Assembly (NCBI RefSeq): GCF_003050615.1
Contig: NZ_NWBU01000011.1
Coordinates: 1 to 64,000 of the forward strand
DNA length: 64,000 nt
From: Sphingomonas oleivorans
Lineage (GTDB): Bacteria; Pseudomonadota; Alphaproteobacteria; Sphingomonadales; Sphingomonadaceae
Reading direction: 5' to 3'
A model generated the notes under the pieces. It did no database searches and was not told the DNA's origin. It saw only the letters and a program-made list of their open reading frames with translations. Every line of letters starts with the position of its first letter. The first letter of the stretch is position 1. This document shows, in pieces, positions 1-10,014 of the stretch. Made by a program: the position numbers and the translations under genes.

Positions 1-446
1 ATACCCATGGCCTCGAAGCCCATGAGACCCGGAGCCGCCGCCCACATGTCCCTTCATCAAATCCTACAATGAGAAAGAGCCGACAAGCAGGCATTCCCTA
101 TTTGCTAGGGTTACCTGCTTGGCTTATCAGGTGACCGGAGCGTTGCTGTGAGAGCGTCGCCGCCGGTGGAGGGGCATCTAGGCCTGGATTCGAGTCGGCG
201 CAAGGGAAAAATTCAGGTCGATGACATTTTTACGCATTTTGGCGGGCTGCACCCGAAAAATTAGGCATTTCCAGCCGCTTCGCTGAACGCCCGGGCGCCC
301 GACGCCCCCTCCCCTTCCTTCCCTGCGCCAAAAAACGGGCCCAGTTCCGAACGGGCGACCACCTACACGCCCAGGGGCTTGGCCTCCGCCCCGCAAAGCG
401 CGATAGCGGCCTGAACGCCCCGAAGAGGGCTGGCAGGAGTGAGAGG
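1..446. other. Upstream region without a supported gene
   Basis: No reading frame here has convincing protein features. The region holds a two-tier inverted repeat (described separately) and, next to the first gene, a good ribosome binding site (AGGAG and GAGAGG) ending just before the ATG at 447. A reverse-strand ATG at 47, preceded by GAAGGG, could open a gene running off the left edge, but only 15 codons are visible and I do not recognise them. The promoter of the valine operon should lie in this stretch; I could not identify a convincing -35/-10 pair. Confidence 0.5.
84..121. promoter_or_regulatory. Two-tier inverted repeat upstream of the valine operon
   Basis: CAAGCAGG at 84-91 is the exact reverse complement of CCTGCTTG at 114-121. 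Inside it, CCCTA (96-100) pairs with TAGGG (106-110) around a 5-base loop. No T-run follows, so it is not a canonical intrinsic terminator on the plus strand. It could be an operator for a dimeric regulator or a structured RNA end. The function is inferred only from symmetry and position. Confidence 0.4.
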
Positions 447-1946
447 ATGGCCCTTCGCGATATTTCCCATTTCTATGTCGGCCAAAGCGGCGAACCCGTC
501 GACCGCTTCGCCGATGTGTTCGACCCGAACAGTGGCGAGATACAGGCGCGCGTCGCGCTCGGCACGGCGGCGGACCTAGAACATGCGGTCGCCGCCGCCC
601 GCGCCGCGCAGCCCGGCTGGGCCGCGACCAATCCGCAGCGCCGCGCCCGTGTGCTGTTCCGCTTCAAGGAGCTGGTCGAGGCGAATATGGCGGCGCTGGC
701 GCATCTCCTCTCCTCCGAACATGGCAAGGTGATCGCCGATTCGCGCGGCGACATCCAGCGCGGGCTGGACGTAATCGAATTCGCCTGCGGCGTCCCCCAT
801 TTGCTGAAGGGCGAATATACGCAGGGCGCGGGCCCCGGTATCGACGTCTATTCGATGCGCCAGCCGCTGGGCATCGTCGCCGGCATCACCCCGTTCAACT
901 TCCCGGCGATGATCCCGATGTGGATGTTCGGCATCGCCATCGCCGTGGGCAACGCCTTCATCCTCAAGCCCTCAGAACGCGATCCCTCCGTCCCCGTCCG
1001 GCTTGCCGAGCTGATGATCGAGGCCGGCCTGCCCGAAGGCATTTTGCAGGTCGTGCAGGGCGACAAGACCGTGGTTGATGCGATTCTCGACCATCCGGAG
1101 ATCAACGCGGTGAGCTTCGTCGGCTCGTCGGATGTGGCCCATTATGTCTACAGCCGCGGCGTCGCGGCGGGAAAGCGCGTCCAGGCGATGGGCGGCGCCA
1201 AGAATCATGGCATCGTCATGCCGGACGCGGATCTCGATCAGGTGGTGGAGGATGTCGCCGGCGCCGCTTTCGGTTCCGCGGGCGAACGCTGCATGGCGCT
1301 TCCCGTCGTCGTGCCCGTGGGCGAGGATGTGGCCGACCGGCTCCGCCAGAAGCTGATCCCCGCGATCGAGGCGCTGCGCGTCGGCGTTTCGACCGACAGC
1401 GAGGCGCATTATGGCCCGGTCGTCTCCGCGCAGCACAAGGCACGGATCGAGGACTATATCCGGACGGGCGTGGAGGAAGGCGCCGAGCTGGTCGTCGACG
1501 GACGCGGCTTCACGCTTCAGGGGCATGAGAAGGGCTTCTTCATAGGCCCTAGCTTGTTCGATCATGTGAAGCCGACGATGCGGAGCTACAGGGACGAGAT
1601 TTTCGGCCCCGTCCTCCAGATCGTCCGCGCGCATAGCTTCGAGGAAGCGCTCAGGCTCCCGTCCGATCATCAATATGGCAATGGCGTCGCCATCTTCACG
1701 CGCAACGGCCATGCCGCGCGCGAATTCGCGGCGCGCGTCAATGTCGGCATGGTCGGCATCAACGTGCCGATCCCGGTGCCGGTCGCCTATCACAGCTTCG
1801 GCGGCTGGAAACGCTCGGCCTTCGGCGACACCAACCAGCATGGCATGGAAGGCGTACGGTTCTGGACCAAGGCGAAGACCGTCACCCAGCGCTGGCCCGA
1901 TGGCGGCGCCACGGGCGACAGCGCCTTCATCATCCCGACCCTGTGA
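447..1946 (+). CDS. mmsA: CoA-acylating methylmalonate-semialdehyde dehydrogenase
   Basis: This 499-residue cytoplasmic enzyme oxidises methylmalonate semialdehyde with NAD+ and CoA to propionyl-CoA and CO2, the last step of distal valine degradation. It is a full-length aldehyde dehydrogenase: the ITPFNFP segment near residue 148 is typical of the CoA-dependent MMSDH subfamily, and the catalytic Cys282 sits in the GERCMA motif. The start follows a strong AGGAG/GAGAGG site. It opens a five-gene cluster in which the next gene begins 12 bases after its stop. The family and the neighbouring valine genes agree, so the assignment is firm. Confidence 0.95.
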   Translation: MALRDISHFYVGQSGEPVDRFADVFDPNSGEIQARVALGTAADLEHAVAAARAAQPGWAATNPQRRARVLFRFKELVEANMAALAHLLSSEHGKVIADSRGDIQRGLDVIEFACGVPHLLKGEYTQGAGPGIDVYSMRQPLGIVAGITPFNFPAMIPMWMFGIAIAVGNAFILKPSERDPSVPVRLAELMIEAGLPEGILQVVQGDKTVVDAILDHPEINAVSFVGSSDVAHYVYSRGVAAGKRVQAMGGAKNHGIVMPDADLDQVVEDVAGAAFGSAGERCMALPVVVPVGEDVADRLRQKLIPAIEALRVGVSTDSEAHYGPVVSAQHKARIEDYIRTGVEEGAELVVDGRGFTLQGHEKGFFIGPSLFDHVKPTMRSYRDEIFGPVLQIVRAHSFEEALRLPSDHQYGNGVAIFTRNGHAAREFAARVNVGMVGINVPIPVPVAYHSFGGWKRSAFGDTNQHGMEGVRFWTKAKTVTQRWPDGGATGDSAFIIPTL

Positions 1947-1958
1947 CGAGCCCCCGCC

Positions 1959-3119
1959 ATGCCGGATCCCGTCGTCCCGACCCAATTCGACCTCACCGAC
2001 GATCAGCGCACCATCCAGGAAATGGCCCGGCGCTTCACGGCGCAAGCGATCATCCCCCATGCCGCGCGATGGGATGAAGAACATATCTTCCCGCGCGACG
2101 TGGTGAAGGCCGCTGCCGAGCTGGGCTTCGGCGCCATCTATGTCTCCGAAGAATCGGGCGGCATCGGCCTCGGCCGGCTGGAAGCGGCGCTGATCATGGA
2201 GGCGATGGCCTATGGCTGCCCCTCCACCTCCGCCTTCATCTCGATCCACAATATGGCGAGCTGGATGATAGACCGCTTCGGCAGTGCCGCGGCGAAGGCC
2301 AAATATCTCCCCTCGCTCGTCAGCTGCGACCAGCTCGCCAGCTATTGCCTGACCGAGCCCGGCTCCGGTTCCGACGCGGCCAGCCTCAGGACGAAGGCCG
2401 TGCGCGACGGCGACCATTATGTCGTCACCGGCACCAAGGCGTTCATTTCCGGCGCCGGCGAGAATGACCTCTATCTCACCATGGTCCGCACCGGCGGAGA
2501 AGGTGCCGGCGGCATAAGCTGCCTCGTCATCGAGAAGGACATGGCGGGCGTCAGCTTCGGCGCGCAGGAAAAGAAGCTCGGCTGGCATTCGCAGCCGACC
2601 GCGATGGTCAATTTCGACGGCGTGCGCGTGCCGGCCGAAAACCGCATCGGCGCGGAGGGCGAGGGCTTCCGCATCGCGATGACGGGGCTCGACGGCGGCC
2701 GGCTCAACATCGGCGCCTGCTCGCTCGGCGGCGCGCAACGCTGCCTCGACGAGACGATCCGCTATACGAAAGAGCGCAGGCAGTTCGGCGCTCCGATCGC
2801 CGACCTGCAGGCAACCCAGTTCACGCTCGCCGACATGGAGACCGAGCTCCAGGCCGCGCGCCTCCTCCTCTATGCCGCCGCCGCCAAGGTCAGCGCCGAT
2901 GCGCCCGATAAGACCCGCTTCGCCGCCATGGCCAAGCGGCTCGCCACCGACACGGGCTCGGCAGTGGTCGATCGCGCGCTTCAACTTCATGGCGGCTATG
3001 GCTATTTGCGGGATTATCCGATCGAGCGCTTCTGGCGGGACCTGCGCGTCCACCGCATATTGGAGGGCACCAATGAGATCATGCGGCTGATCGTGGGACG
3101 GGAGATGGTGCGCCAATGA
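1959..3119 (+). CDS. Isobutyryl-CoA dehydrogenase (acyl-CoA dehydrogenase family)
   Basis: This 386-residue FAD-dependent acyl-CoA dehydrogenase probably converts isobutyryl-CoA to methacrylyl-CoA and passes electrons to ETF. The family motifs YCLTEPGSGSD (substrate and FAD region) and LQLHGGYGYL are present. The C-terminal LEGTNEI segment supplies the likely catalytic glutamate, Glu369. Length is normal for the family. Substrate choice is inferred from the flanking MMSDH and hydroxyisobutyryl-CoA hydrolase genes; sequence alone would also allow other short or branched acyl-CoAs. Its TGA overlaps the ATG of the next gene, which suggests coupled translation. Confidence 0.88.
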   Translation: MPDPVVPTQFDLTDDQRTIQEMARRFTAQAIIPHAARWDEEHIFPRDVVKAAAELGFGAIYVSEESGGIGLGRLEAALIMEAMAYGCPSTSAFISIHNMASWMIDRFGSAAAKAKYLPSLVSCDQLASYCLTEPGSGSDAASLRTKAVRDGDHYVVTGTKAFISGAGENDLYLTMVRTGGEGAGGISCLVIEKDMAGVSFGAQEKKLGWHSQPTAMVNFDGVRVPAENRIGAEGEGFRIAMTGLDGGRLNIGACSLGGAQRCLDETIRYTKERRQFGAPIADLQATQFTLADMETELQAARLLLYAAAAKVSADAPDKTRFAAMAKRLATDTGSAVVDRALQLHGGYGYLRDYPIERFWRDLRVHRILEGTNEIMRLIVGREMVRQ

Positions 3120-4186
3120 GCGAGCCGGTGAGCGGGCCAGTGGGCGAGGATGTCCTCACCTGTATCGAAGGCCGCGTCGGCCGCATTCGCCTCAACCGCC
3201 CCAAGGCGATCCATGCGCTCACCTTCGCCATGTGCGAGGCGATGATCGCCGCCCTGCTGAGCTGGCGCGACGATCCCGCGGTGGACCTCGTCCTGATCGA
3301 CCATGCGGCAGGTCGCGGCTTCTGCGCGGGCGGCGATGTGGTGGCGCTTGCGAAGAGCGGTGCCGTCGACGGAGCGGATGCGCGCGCCTTCTTCCACAGC
3401 GAATATCGGCTGAACCATCTGCTCTTCACCTATGGCAAGCCGACCGTCGCGATGATGGACGGGATCACCATGGGCGGCGGCGTCGGCATCTCCCAGCCCT
3501 GCCGCCATCGCATCGCCACCGAGCGAACCGTCTTCGCCATGCCGGAAACGAGCATCGGCCTGTTTCCGGATGTCGGCGGCGGCCGCTATCTTTCCCGCCT
3601 GCCCGGCCGCATCGGCCATTATGTCGCGCTTACCGGCGCACGGCTCGACGGCGCGAACTGTTTCGCGCTCGGGCTGGCGACCGGCTTTGTTCCAAGCGAG
3701 GGGATCGCGGCGCTGAAGGCGCGGATCATCGAGGAGCCTTCGGCCGCAGCCCGGATCATAGCGGCGGCGAAGACCACCCCGCCGCCCGCGAAGATACTGG
3801 AATTGCGCGAGGATATCGATCGCCTCTTCGTCTCCGACCGCTATGAGCATGTGCTGGCGGCGCTCGAGGCCGATGGCGGCGAATGGGCTGCGGAGCAGCG
3901 CGAGATCCTCACCGCCAAATCGCCCCAGGCCTGCAAGGTCGCGCTGCGCGAGCTGGCCGAAAGCAGGAAGCTTCATGATTTCGCGGACGAAATGCGGATG
4001 GAATATCGCATTGCCGCCCGCGTCGTGCAGCGGCCGGACTTCGCCGAGGGTGTCCGCGCGCTGCTGATCGACAAGGATAATGGGCCGCGCTGGGATCCGC
4101 CGACGCCGGACGCCGTGTCCGATACGCTGATCGACGGGATTTTCGCGCCTCTGCCGACCGCCGAGGAATGGTCGCCCTTGGCATGA
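3116..4186 (+). CDS. 3-hydroxyisobutyryl-CoA hydrolase
   Basis: This 356-residue crotonase-fold protein likely hydrolyses 3-hydroxyisobutyryl-CoA to free 3-hydroxyisobutyrate, the thioesterase step peculiar to valine breakdown. The oxyanion-hole segments GFCAGGDV and GGGVGIS are visible, followed by the ETSIGLFPDVGGG block that marks the HIBYL-CoA hydrolase branch rather than ordinary hydratases. The C-terminal extension of about 100 residues also fits that branch. The start codon overlaps the preceding stop (ATGA). A separate enoyl-CoA hydratase follows, so the two crotonases divide hydration and hydrolysis between them. Confidence 0.9.
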   Translation: MSEPVSGPVGEDVLTCIEGRVGRIRLNRPKAIHALTFAMCEAMIAALLSWRDDPAVDLVLIDHAAGRGFCAGGDVVALAKSGAVDGADARAFFHSEYRLNHLLFTYGKPTVAMMDGITMGGGVGISQPCRHRIATERTVFAMPETSIGLFPDVGGGRYLSRLPGRIGHYVALTGARLDGANCFALGLATGFVPSEGIAALKARIIEEPSAAARIIAAAKTTPPPAKILELREDIDRLFVSDRYEHVLAALEADGGEWAAEQREILTAKSPQACKVALRELAESRKLHDFADEMRMEYRIAARVVQRPDFAEGVRALLIDKDNGPRWDPPTPDAVSDTLIDGIFAPLPTAEEWSPLA

Positions 4187-4244
4187 GCGGGCAGAGCTGC
4201 AGGATCGCGTTCCGCGCAGATGACGAACATTTGGGGAGAAGCCG

Positions 4245-5018
4245 ATGTCCTATGAAACGATCCTCGTCGAACGGCATGATGCGGTCACGCTGATCCAGCT
4301 CAACCGGCCGCAGGCGCTGAACGCGCTCAATTCGCAGCTATTGGGCGAGTTGATCGATGCCTTCGCCGCGTTCGATGCCGATCCGGCGCAGCGCGCGGCC
4401 GTCCTCACCGGCAGCGAAAAGGCCTTCGCCGCCGGCGCGGATATCAAGGAGATGCAGGAACGGGGCTTCGCCGACATGTATGGCAGCAACATGTTCGCCG
4501 GCTGGGAAAGGGTGACGGCGACGCGCAAGCCCTGGCTCGCAGCGGTGGCCGGCTTCGCGCTCGGCGGCGGCTGCGAGCTGGCGATGATGGCGGATTTCAT
4601 CCTTGCCGGAGACAATGCGAAGTTCGGCCAGCCCGAGGTCAAGCTCGGCATCGCTCCCGGCATGGGCGGGTCGCAGCGGCTGACGCGCGCGGTGGGCAAG
4701 GCCAAGGCGATGGAAATGTGCCTCACCGGCCGGTTCATGGATGCGGCGGAGGCCGAGCGCGCGGGCCTCGTCTCGCGCATCATCCCTACGACCGATCTGG
4801 TCGGGGAAGCCTTGAAGACGGCTGCGCTGATCGCCTCCATGCCGCCGCTCGCCGCCATCGCCAACAAGGAGATGGTCAATGCCGCCTTCGAGACGGGGCT
4901 CGCGCAGGGCATATTGTTCGAGCGGCGGCTGTTCCACGGCCTCGCCGCCACCGAGGACAAGGCGGAGGGCATGGCCGCCTTCGTCGAAAAGCGCCCGGGC
5001 GTCTGGAAGGGCCGCTGA
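4245..5018 (+). CDS. Enoyl-CoA hydratase (crotonase)
   Basis: This 257-residue protein is of standard crotonase length. In this operon its likely task is hydration of methacrylyl-CoA to 3-hydroxyisobutyryl-CoA. Both catalytic glutamates are recognisable, one in [11 protein letters not shown] and one in [11 protein letters not shown], and the AAGADIKEM oxyanion segment is intact. A GGGGAGAAG ribosome binding site precedes the ATG. The gap of 58 bases from the upstream gene holds no terminator, so it probably belongs to the same transcript. It may also serve general beta-oxidation, which the sequence cannot exclude. Confidence 0.92.
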   Translation: MSYETILVERHDAVTLIQLNRPQALNALNSQLLGELIDAFAAFDADPAQRAAVLTGSEKAFAAGADIKEMQERGFADMYGSNMFAGWERVTATRKPWLAAVAGFALGGGCELAMMADFILAGDNAKFGQPEVKLGIAPGMGGSQRLTRAVGKAKAMEMCLTGRFMDAAEAERAGLVSRIIPTTDLVGEALKTAALIASMPPLAAIANKEMVNAAFETGLAQGILFERRLFHGLAATEDKAEGMAAFVEKRPGVWKGR

Positions 5019-5051
5019 CGCCATGGAATGAATGATCGGGGCTTGCAGGAA

Positions 5052-5942
5052 ATGGCACGGATCGCCTTCATCGGCCTTGGCAATATGGGCAGCGGCATGG
5101 CCGCGAACCTTGCCAAGGCGGGGCAAGAGGTCCGCGCCTTCGATCTCGCGACGGATGCGCTGAAGCGGGCCGAGGCCGCCGGCTGCCTGACCGCCACCTC
5201 CTCGGCCGATGCGGCGCGCAATGCCGATTATGTGGTGACGATGCTCCCCGCAGGCGGCCAAGTCCGCGCCGTCTATATGGGCGAAATATTCGATGCCGTG
5301 CCGCAGGCCGCACTGCTGATCGATTGCTCCACGATCGACATGGCTTCGGCGAAGGCGGTGGGAGAAGCGGCCGCCGCCAGGGGCCTGGCGATGGTCGACG
5401 CCCCCGTCTCGGGCGGGATCGCGGCGGCCAATGCGGGCACGCTCACCTTCATGGTCGGCGGCTCGACGGAGGCCTTCGCCCGCGCAGAACCGATCCTCGC
5501 GAACATGGGCAAGGCCCTGATCCATGCCGGTGGGCCGGGCGCCGGACAGGCCGCGAAGATCGCCAACAATATGCTGCTCGGCGCCACCATGGTCGCCACC
5601 TGCGAGGCCTTCGTGCTGGCGGGGAAGCTCGGCCTCGATCTTCAGACCTTTTACGATATCGCCTCCCGGGCGTCGGGCCAGAGCTGGTCGATGACGAGCT
5701 ATTGCCCCGTGCCCGGCGTCGGCCCGGAAACGCCGGCCGATCGCGGCTATGAAGGCGGCTTCGCCACCGCGCTGATGCTCAAGGATCTGAAGCTCGCCAT
5801 GGAAGCCGCGCAGGATGTGGACGCCAGCGTGCCGATGGGTGGCCAGGCCGAATCGCTCTATCAAGCGTTTGTCAATCTCGGCGGCGGATCCAGGGATTTC
5901 TCCGCGATCATCAAGCTGCTCGACGGAAGCTGGCGGCGCTGA
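5052..5942 (+). CDS. mmsB: 3-hydroxyisobutyrate dehydrogenase
   Basis: This enzyme oxidises 3-hydroxyisobutyrate to methylmalonate semialdehyde, the substrate of the first gene of the operon. The N-terminus shows the Rossmann dinucleotide motif GLGNMGSGMA, followed by the substrate-binding DAPVSGG motif and the catalytic-lysine segment GQAAKIANN. Starting at 5052 gives 296 residues, the usual length, with the Rossmann strand at the extreme N-terminus. An in-frame ATG at 5028 would add eight residues unlike the family, and neither start has an ideal ribosome binding site. It closes the valine cluster. Confidence 0.93.
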   Translation: MARIAFIGLGNMGSGMAANLAKAGQEVRAFDLATDALKRAEAAGCLTATSSADAARNADYVVTMLPAGGQVRAVYMGEIFDAVPQAALLIDCSTIDMASAKAVGEAAAARGLAMVDAPVSGGIAAANAGTLTFMVGGSTEAFARAEPILANMGKALIHAGGPGAGQAAKIANNMLLGATMVATCEAFVLAGKLGLDLQTFYDIASRASGQSWSMTSYCPVPGVGPETPADRGYEGGFATALMLKDLKLAMEAAQDVDASVPMGGQAESLYQAFVNLGGGSRDFSAIIKLLDGSWRR

Positions 5943-6070
5943 ATCCGGAAAGATACGGGAAAGCAACGATTAACTCGTCTCCCTATCCCCCGAAACAATA
6001 CGTAAAGGGACCCCCCGCATTTACTAATTCGTCATCCTATCGTCTGATAAACGGGCCCCGAAAGAGGTGT

Positions 6071-6340
6071 ATGATGGTAGCGCAGCGTTTGACGAAGGAC
6101 GATCCGATGCGGGCCGCGCAGCCGATGCTGCCTGCCCAGCAGGAAATCGCGCACTCCTCCCCGGCGCGCGATCTTCAGGACATATTGCAGGCCCGCGTCA
6201 CGCAGGCCACGCCGCCGGAGGAAAGCGCGCGGCATGGCTGGTCGCCCCGGCGCAAGCTGGGCGCACTGCTGCTCGCGACGGGACTGCTATGGGGCGTTCT
6301 GATCGGCGCGGCGATCGCAATCCTCCGCATCGCCGGCTGA
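6071..6340 (+). CDS. Small single-pass membrane protein, unknown function
   Basis: This is an 89-residue protein that I do not recognise. A hydrophilic N-terminal part of about 60 residues is followed by a positively charged RRK and then one strongly hydrophobic segment (residues about 64-86), predicting an N-in single transmembrane anchor. The start is supported by a good GAAAGAGGTG ribosome binding site directly before ATGATG. It lies alone between the valine operon and the convergent molybdoenzyme operon, whose last stop is five bases beyond its own. The coding call rests on the ribosome binding site and the membrane segment. Confidence 0.65.
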   Translation: MMVAQRLTKDDPMRAAQPMLPAQQEIAHSSPARDLQDILQARVTQATPPEESARHGWSPRRKLGALLLATGLLWGVLIGAAIAILRIAG

Positions 6341-6344
6341 TCGG

Positions 6345-8537
6345 TCAGCCGATCGGCGGCAGGCCGTCCAGCAGCTTGTCGAGCGTGACGGGATAATCGC
6401 GCACGCGCACGCCGCAGGCATTGTGGATCGCATTGGCGATCGCGGCCCCCGCGCCGCAAATGCCCAGCTCGCCCACGCCCTTGGTCTTGAGCGGGGTCGA
6501 CTTGTCATCCTCCTCGTCGAGGAAGATGGCATCGATGTCGGGCAGGTCGGCATGGGCCGGCACATGATATTCGGCTAGGTCGTGATTGATGAACAGGCCG
6601 TGCCGCCGGTCGACGACATTCGCCTCCATCAGCGCCGCGCCCACGCCGAACACCATGCCGCCGATCGCCTGGCTGCGCGCCGTCTTGGGATTGAGCAGCC
6701 GTCCCGCCGCGAACACGCCCAACATCCGGCGCAACCGCACCTCGCCGCTGTCGATCGCCACCCCCACTTCCGCGAAATGCGCGCCGAAGCTCGCCTGGGC
6801 ATAGCTTTGGGTGAGTCCGCCGGGCAGCATCTCGCCCTCGGCGGAAACGCCCTCGCCGGCAAGCTCCGCCAGAGCCAGGCTCCGGCCGCCGCCATGCATC
6901 ATCCCGCCCTCGAACCGCGCATCGGTCGAATTCAGCCCCGCTTTCTGGGCGAGCATGTCACGCAGCGCCATGCAGGCGTCATAGACCGCCGTGCCCGCGC
7001 TGTTGGCACCCCATGAGCCGCCCGATCCCGGCCCGCGCGGCAGGCGCGTGTCGCCGAGCCTGACCGTCACCGCATCGAGCGGCAGGCCCATCGCCTCGGC
7101 GGCCACCTGCGCCAATATGGTGTAGCTGCCCGTGCCGATGTCGGTCATCGACGTCTCGACCGTCAGCCGCCCCTGCCCGTCCAGCCGGACGCGCGCCTTG
7201 GCCTCGACGACATAATTTTCGCGGATGGCGGATGCGACGCCCATGCCCACCAGCCAGCGCCCGTCGCGCACCCGGCACGGCACGGGATCGCGCCGCTCCC
7301 AGCCGAACCGCCGCTGCCCCTCGCGCAATGCTTCCACCAGCTTGCGCGACGAAAAGGGCCGCGCCGGGCCGCGCTCGGGGTCATGCGGCGTATCGTTGAT
7401 GACGCGCATCTCGACGGGATCGATGCCCGCTTTCTCCGCCAGCTCGTCCAGCGCGCATTCGAGCGCGAGCAGCCCCGCCGCCTCGCCCGGCGCGCGCATC
7501 GAGGCGGCGGGCGCGAGATCGAGCACCGCCTTGCGATTGCGGATCAGCCGGTTCGGCGCGGCATAGAGCAGCCGCGTCTGGCTCGCGGCGCCCTCCTCGA
7601 AGCTCCTGCCCGGTAGGTTGCCGCTGACGCTGTCATGCCCGATCGCGAGCAGCCGACCCTCCGCATCGCATCCCAGCCGGAGGCGCTGGATGGTGGCCGG
7701 GCGATGGCTGGTGCCGTTGAATATCTGCTGCCGGGTCAGCGCCAGCTTGACCGGACGACCGAGCGCGCGCGCGGCGAGCGCGGACAGGATCGCATCGGCA
7801 TAGACGCTGATCTTGCCGCCGAATCCGCCGCCGATGAAGCGGGAGATGATCCGGATATGCTCGCTCGGCATCGCGAGCGTCGCGGCAATATCGCCCACCG
7901 ACCAATCGGGAAGCTGCTGCGCGCTCCACAGGGTGAGCCGGTCGCCGTCCCAGCGGGCGATGCTGGCATGCGGCTCCATCATCGCATGCGCCTGGTCGGG
8001 CGTGGTGTAGCTGACGTCCACCGCAAAAGGGGATGCGGCGAAAGCGGCCTCGAAATCGCCCATGCGATGCTCGCCGCCCCGGGGGGGCCTGGCTTGCCTC
8101 TCGGCCTCGGCCAGGTCGAACCGGCCCGGCTCCCGTTCATAATCCACGCGGACCAGCCCGGCGGCATGACGCGCCTGCTCGAATGTCTCGGCGACGACCA
8201 GCGCCACCGCCTGGCCATGATGCGCTATCTCCGACCCCACAAGCTGGGGTGCCGCATCCCCGCCGCTCCCCTGGCGCGGCGCATTGCGATGCGTCATCAC
8301 CATAAGCACGCCTTCGGCCGCTTCCGCCGCCGCGCTGTCGATCGCGACGATGCGGCCCTTGGCGATCGCGGCCGGCACGATCATGCCATAGGCGGCGCCC
8401 GGCACCTCCTCATGATATTCATAGGAATAGGTTGCGGCACCGCTCAGCTTGGCCGGGCCGTCCACCCGGTCGACCGGCTGCGCCACGATCCGCCGCGCGT
8501 CGAGCGGCGTCATGCTTATGGGCTTGTCATATCTCAT
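6345..8537 (-). CDS. Xanthine-dehydrogenase-family molybdopterin-binding subunit
   Basis: This 730-residue large subunit is of the xanthine oxidase / aldehyde oxidoreductase superfamily and hydroxylates an aldehyde or heterocycle at the molybdenum centre. Family blocks seen are the N-terminal [23 protein letters not shown] segment, FIGGGFGGK (cofactor binding), SMRAPGEA, and near the C-terminus [11 protein letters not shown], whose glutamate is the conserved catalytic base. The arrangement FeS-FAD-Mo with separate genes and its length resemble PaoABC (YagTSR) type aldehyde dehydrogenases. No maturation gene such as xdhC/paoD is visible in the window. The true substrate is unknown. The start overlaps the stop of the FAD subunit by four bases. 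Confidence 0.9.
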   Translation of the reverse strand: MRYDKPISMTPLDARRIVAQPVDRVDGPAKLSGAATYSYEYHEEVPGAAYGMIVPAAIAKGRIVAIDSAAAEAAEGVLMVMTHRNAPRQGSGGDAAPQLVGSEIAHHGQAVALVVAETFEQARHAAGLVRVDYEREPGRFDLAEAERQARPPRGGEHRMGDFEAAFAASPFAVDVSYTTPDQAHAMMEPHASIARWDGDRLTLWSAQQLPDWSVGDIAATLAMPSEHIRIISRFIGGGFGGKISVYADAILSALAARALGRPVKLALTRQQIFNGTSHRPATIQRLRLGCDAEGRLLAIGHDSVSGNLPGRSFEEGAASQTRLLYAAPNRLIRNRKAVLDLAPAASMRAPGEAAGLLALECALDELAEKAGIDPVEMRVINDTPHDPERGPARPFSSRKLVEALREGQRRFGWERRDPVPCRVRDGRWLVGMGVASAIRENYVVEAKARVRLDGQGRLTVETSMTDIGTGSYTILAQVAAEAMGLPLDAVTVRLGDTRLPRGPGSGGSWGANSAGTAVYDACMALRDMLAQKAGLNSTDARFEGGMMHGGGRSLALAELAGEGVSAEGEMLPGGLTQSYAQASFGAHFAEVGVAIDSGEVRLRRMLGVFAAGRLLNPKTARSQAIGGMVFGVGAALMEANVVDRRHGLFINHDLAEYHVPAHADLPDIDAIFLDEEDDKSTPLKTKGVGELGICGAGAAIANAIHNACGVRVRDYPVTLDKLLDGLPPIG

Positions 8538-9517
8538 CGGGCCATCGCCTCGCCCAGCACTGTCGCCAGCACGCGGCGGAGCAGCGGCAGCTTGAAGTCA
8601 TTCTCGCCCCGCCCCTCGGCATCGGCCAGGATCGCGTCCGCCGCCGCATCGGCCGCAGCCCTCCCGCCATCGCTGCCGGTAAGCGCCGCTTCCGCCGCCT
8701 CGACGCGCCAGGGCTTGGGCGCGATGCCGCCAAAGGCGAGCCGCGCTTCGGCGATCGCCCTCCCCTCCCGCCGGATGATCGCCGCGATCGAGACCAGCGC
8801 AAAGGCATAGGAAGCCCGATCGCGCACCTTGCGATAAAGCTGCGCGCCCTCCACCGGTGCCGGCAGCGTCACCGCGGTGATCAGCTCGCCCGGCGCCAGC
8901 ACCGTTTCCTGTTCCGGCCGATCGCCGGGAAGCCGGTAGAAATCGGCCAGTGCGATCGTCCGGGTCGCGCCGCCGCCATTCACCGTCTCGACCCTCGCAT
9001 CGAGCGCGCTGAGCGCCACCGCCATGTCGGACGGGTGGGTCGCGATGCAATGGTCGCTCGCGCCGACGATCACATGCATCCGGTTGACGCCCCCGATCGC
9101 GGCGCAGCCCGATCCCGGGCGACGCTTGTTGCAGGGCGTGATGCCGTCGTAAAAATAGAGGCAGCGCGTGCGCTGGAGCAGGTTTCCGCCCGTCGTCGCC
9201 TTGTTGCGGAGCTGGCCGGACGCGCCCGCGAGCAGCGCGCGCGCCAGCACGGGATAATCGCGCCGCACGCGCATGTCGGCGGCAAGATCGGCGTTGCGCA
9301 CCATCGCCCCGATGCGCAAACCGCCCTCGGCCGTCTCCTCGATCCGGTCGAGCCCGATGCGGGTCACATCGATCAGATGGGGAGGCGTCTCGATCCCATG
9401 CTTCATCAGGTCGATCAGATTGGTGCCGCCCGCGATGAACCGCGCGCCGGGAGTCTCCGCGGCGGCACGCGCCGCCTGCTCCGGGCTTTCGGCGCGTTCA
9501 TAGGTGAAGGGCCTCAT
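8534..9517 (-). CDS. Molybdoenzyme FAD-binding subunit
   Basis: This 327-residue FAD PCMH-type subunit passes electrons from the iron-sulfur subunit to an acceptor. [12 protein letters not shown] near residue 35 and TTGGNLLQR are FAD-binding motifs. A short insertion with cysteines (TRC, TPCNKR, GSGC) matches the extra iron-sulfur loop known from the PaoB branch. The start at 9517 is chosen because the N-terminal MRPFTYERA is typical and the ATG overlaps the upstream stop as ATGA; the longer open frame upstream only runs through the preceding gene. It lies within the overlapping reverse operon. Confidence 0.9.
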   Translation of the reverse strand: MRPFTYERAESPEQAARAAAETPGARFIAGGTNLIDLMKHGIETPPHLIDVTRIGLDRIEETAEGGLRIGAMVRNADLAADMRVRRDYPVLARALLAGASGQLRNKATTGGNLLQRTRCLYFYDGITPCNKRRPGSGCAAIGGVNRMHVIVGASDHCIATHPSDMAVALSALDARVETVNGGGATRTIALADFYRLPGDRPEQETVLAPGELITAVTLPAPVEGAQLYRKVRDRASYAFALVSIAAIIRREGRAIAEARLAFGGIAPKPWRVEAAEAALTGSDGGRAAADAAADAILADAEGRGENDFKLPLLRRVLATVLGEAMAR

Positions 9518-10014
9518 GCGCCCGCCACCTCGCGGATCGCGGCGATGATATTGGGATAGGCGGCGCAGCGGCAGAGATTGCCGCTCATCCGCTCGCGCAA
9601 CTCCGCGTCGGTGAGCGGGGGTGCGGCCTCCAGATCTTCGGTCGCATGGCTCGGCCGCCCCGCCGCCATCTCCTCCAGCACGGCAATAGCGGAGCAGATC
9701 TGCCCCGGCGTGCAATAGCCGCACTGAAAGCCGTCATGGCGCAGAAAGGCCCGCTGCATCGGGTGCAGCGCGTCCTTGCCGCCAATGCCTTCGATCGTGG
9801 TGACCGCCTCGCCCTCATGCATCACCGCAAGGCTCAGGCAGGAATATAGGCGCCGCCCTTCCACCAGCACGGTGCAGGCGCCGCACTGGCCATGGTCGCA
9901 GCCCTTCTTGCTTCCCGTCAGGCGCAGATGCTCGCGCAGCATGTCGAGCAGCGTCGTGCGCGGATCGAGCTCCAGCACGCGCGCCTCGCCATTGACCGTC
10001 AGCGACAGCCTCAT
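9514..10014 (-). CDS. Molybdoenzyme [2Fe-2S] subunit
   Basis: This 166-residue small subunit carries two [2Fe-2S] clusters. The N-terminal plant-ferredoxin-type cluster is bound by [14 protein letters not shown] and a later cysteine in LYSC. The C-terminal cluster is bound by CGYCTPGQ and NLCRCAAYP. No twin-arginine signal precedes the domain, so unlike periplasmic PaoA the complex is probably cytoplasmic. Its ATG overlaps the stop of the M16 peptidase gene and its stop overlaps the start of the FAD subunit, giving a tightly coupled translation unit. Confidence 0.93.
   Translation of the reverse strand: MRLSLTVNGEARVLELDPRTTLLDMLREHLRLTGSKKGCDHGQCGACTVLVEGRRLYSCLSLAVMHEGEAVTTIEGIGGKDALHPMQRAFLRHDGFQCGYCTPGQICSAIAVLEEMAAGRPSHATEDLEAAPPLTDAELRERMSGNLCRCAAYPNIIAAIREVAGA

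Noticed and set aside
1-47. Possible start of a reverse-strand gene running off the left edge
   Set aside because: ATG at 47 with GAAGGG before it is suggestive, but 15 codons are too few to support a gene.
178-396. 72-codon reverse frame upstream of mmsA
   Set aside because: The translation is Gly/Arg/Pro-rich without a ribosome binding site or any recognisable feature.
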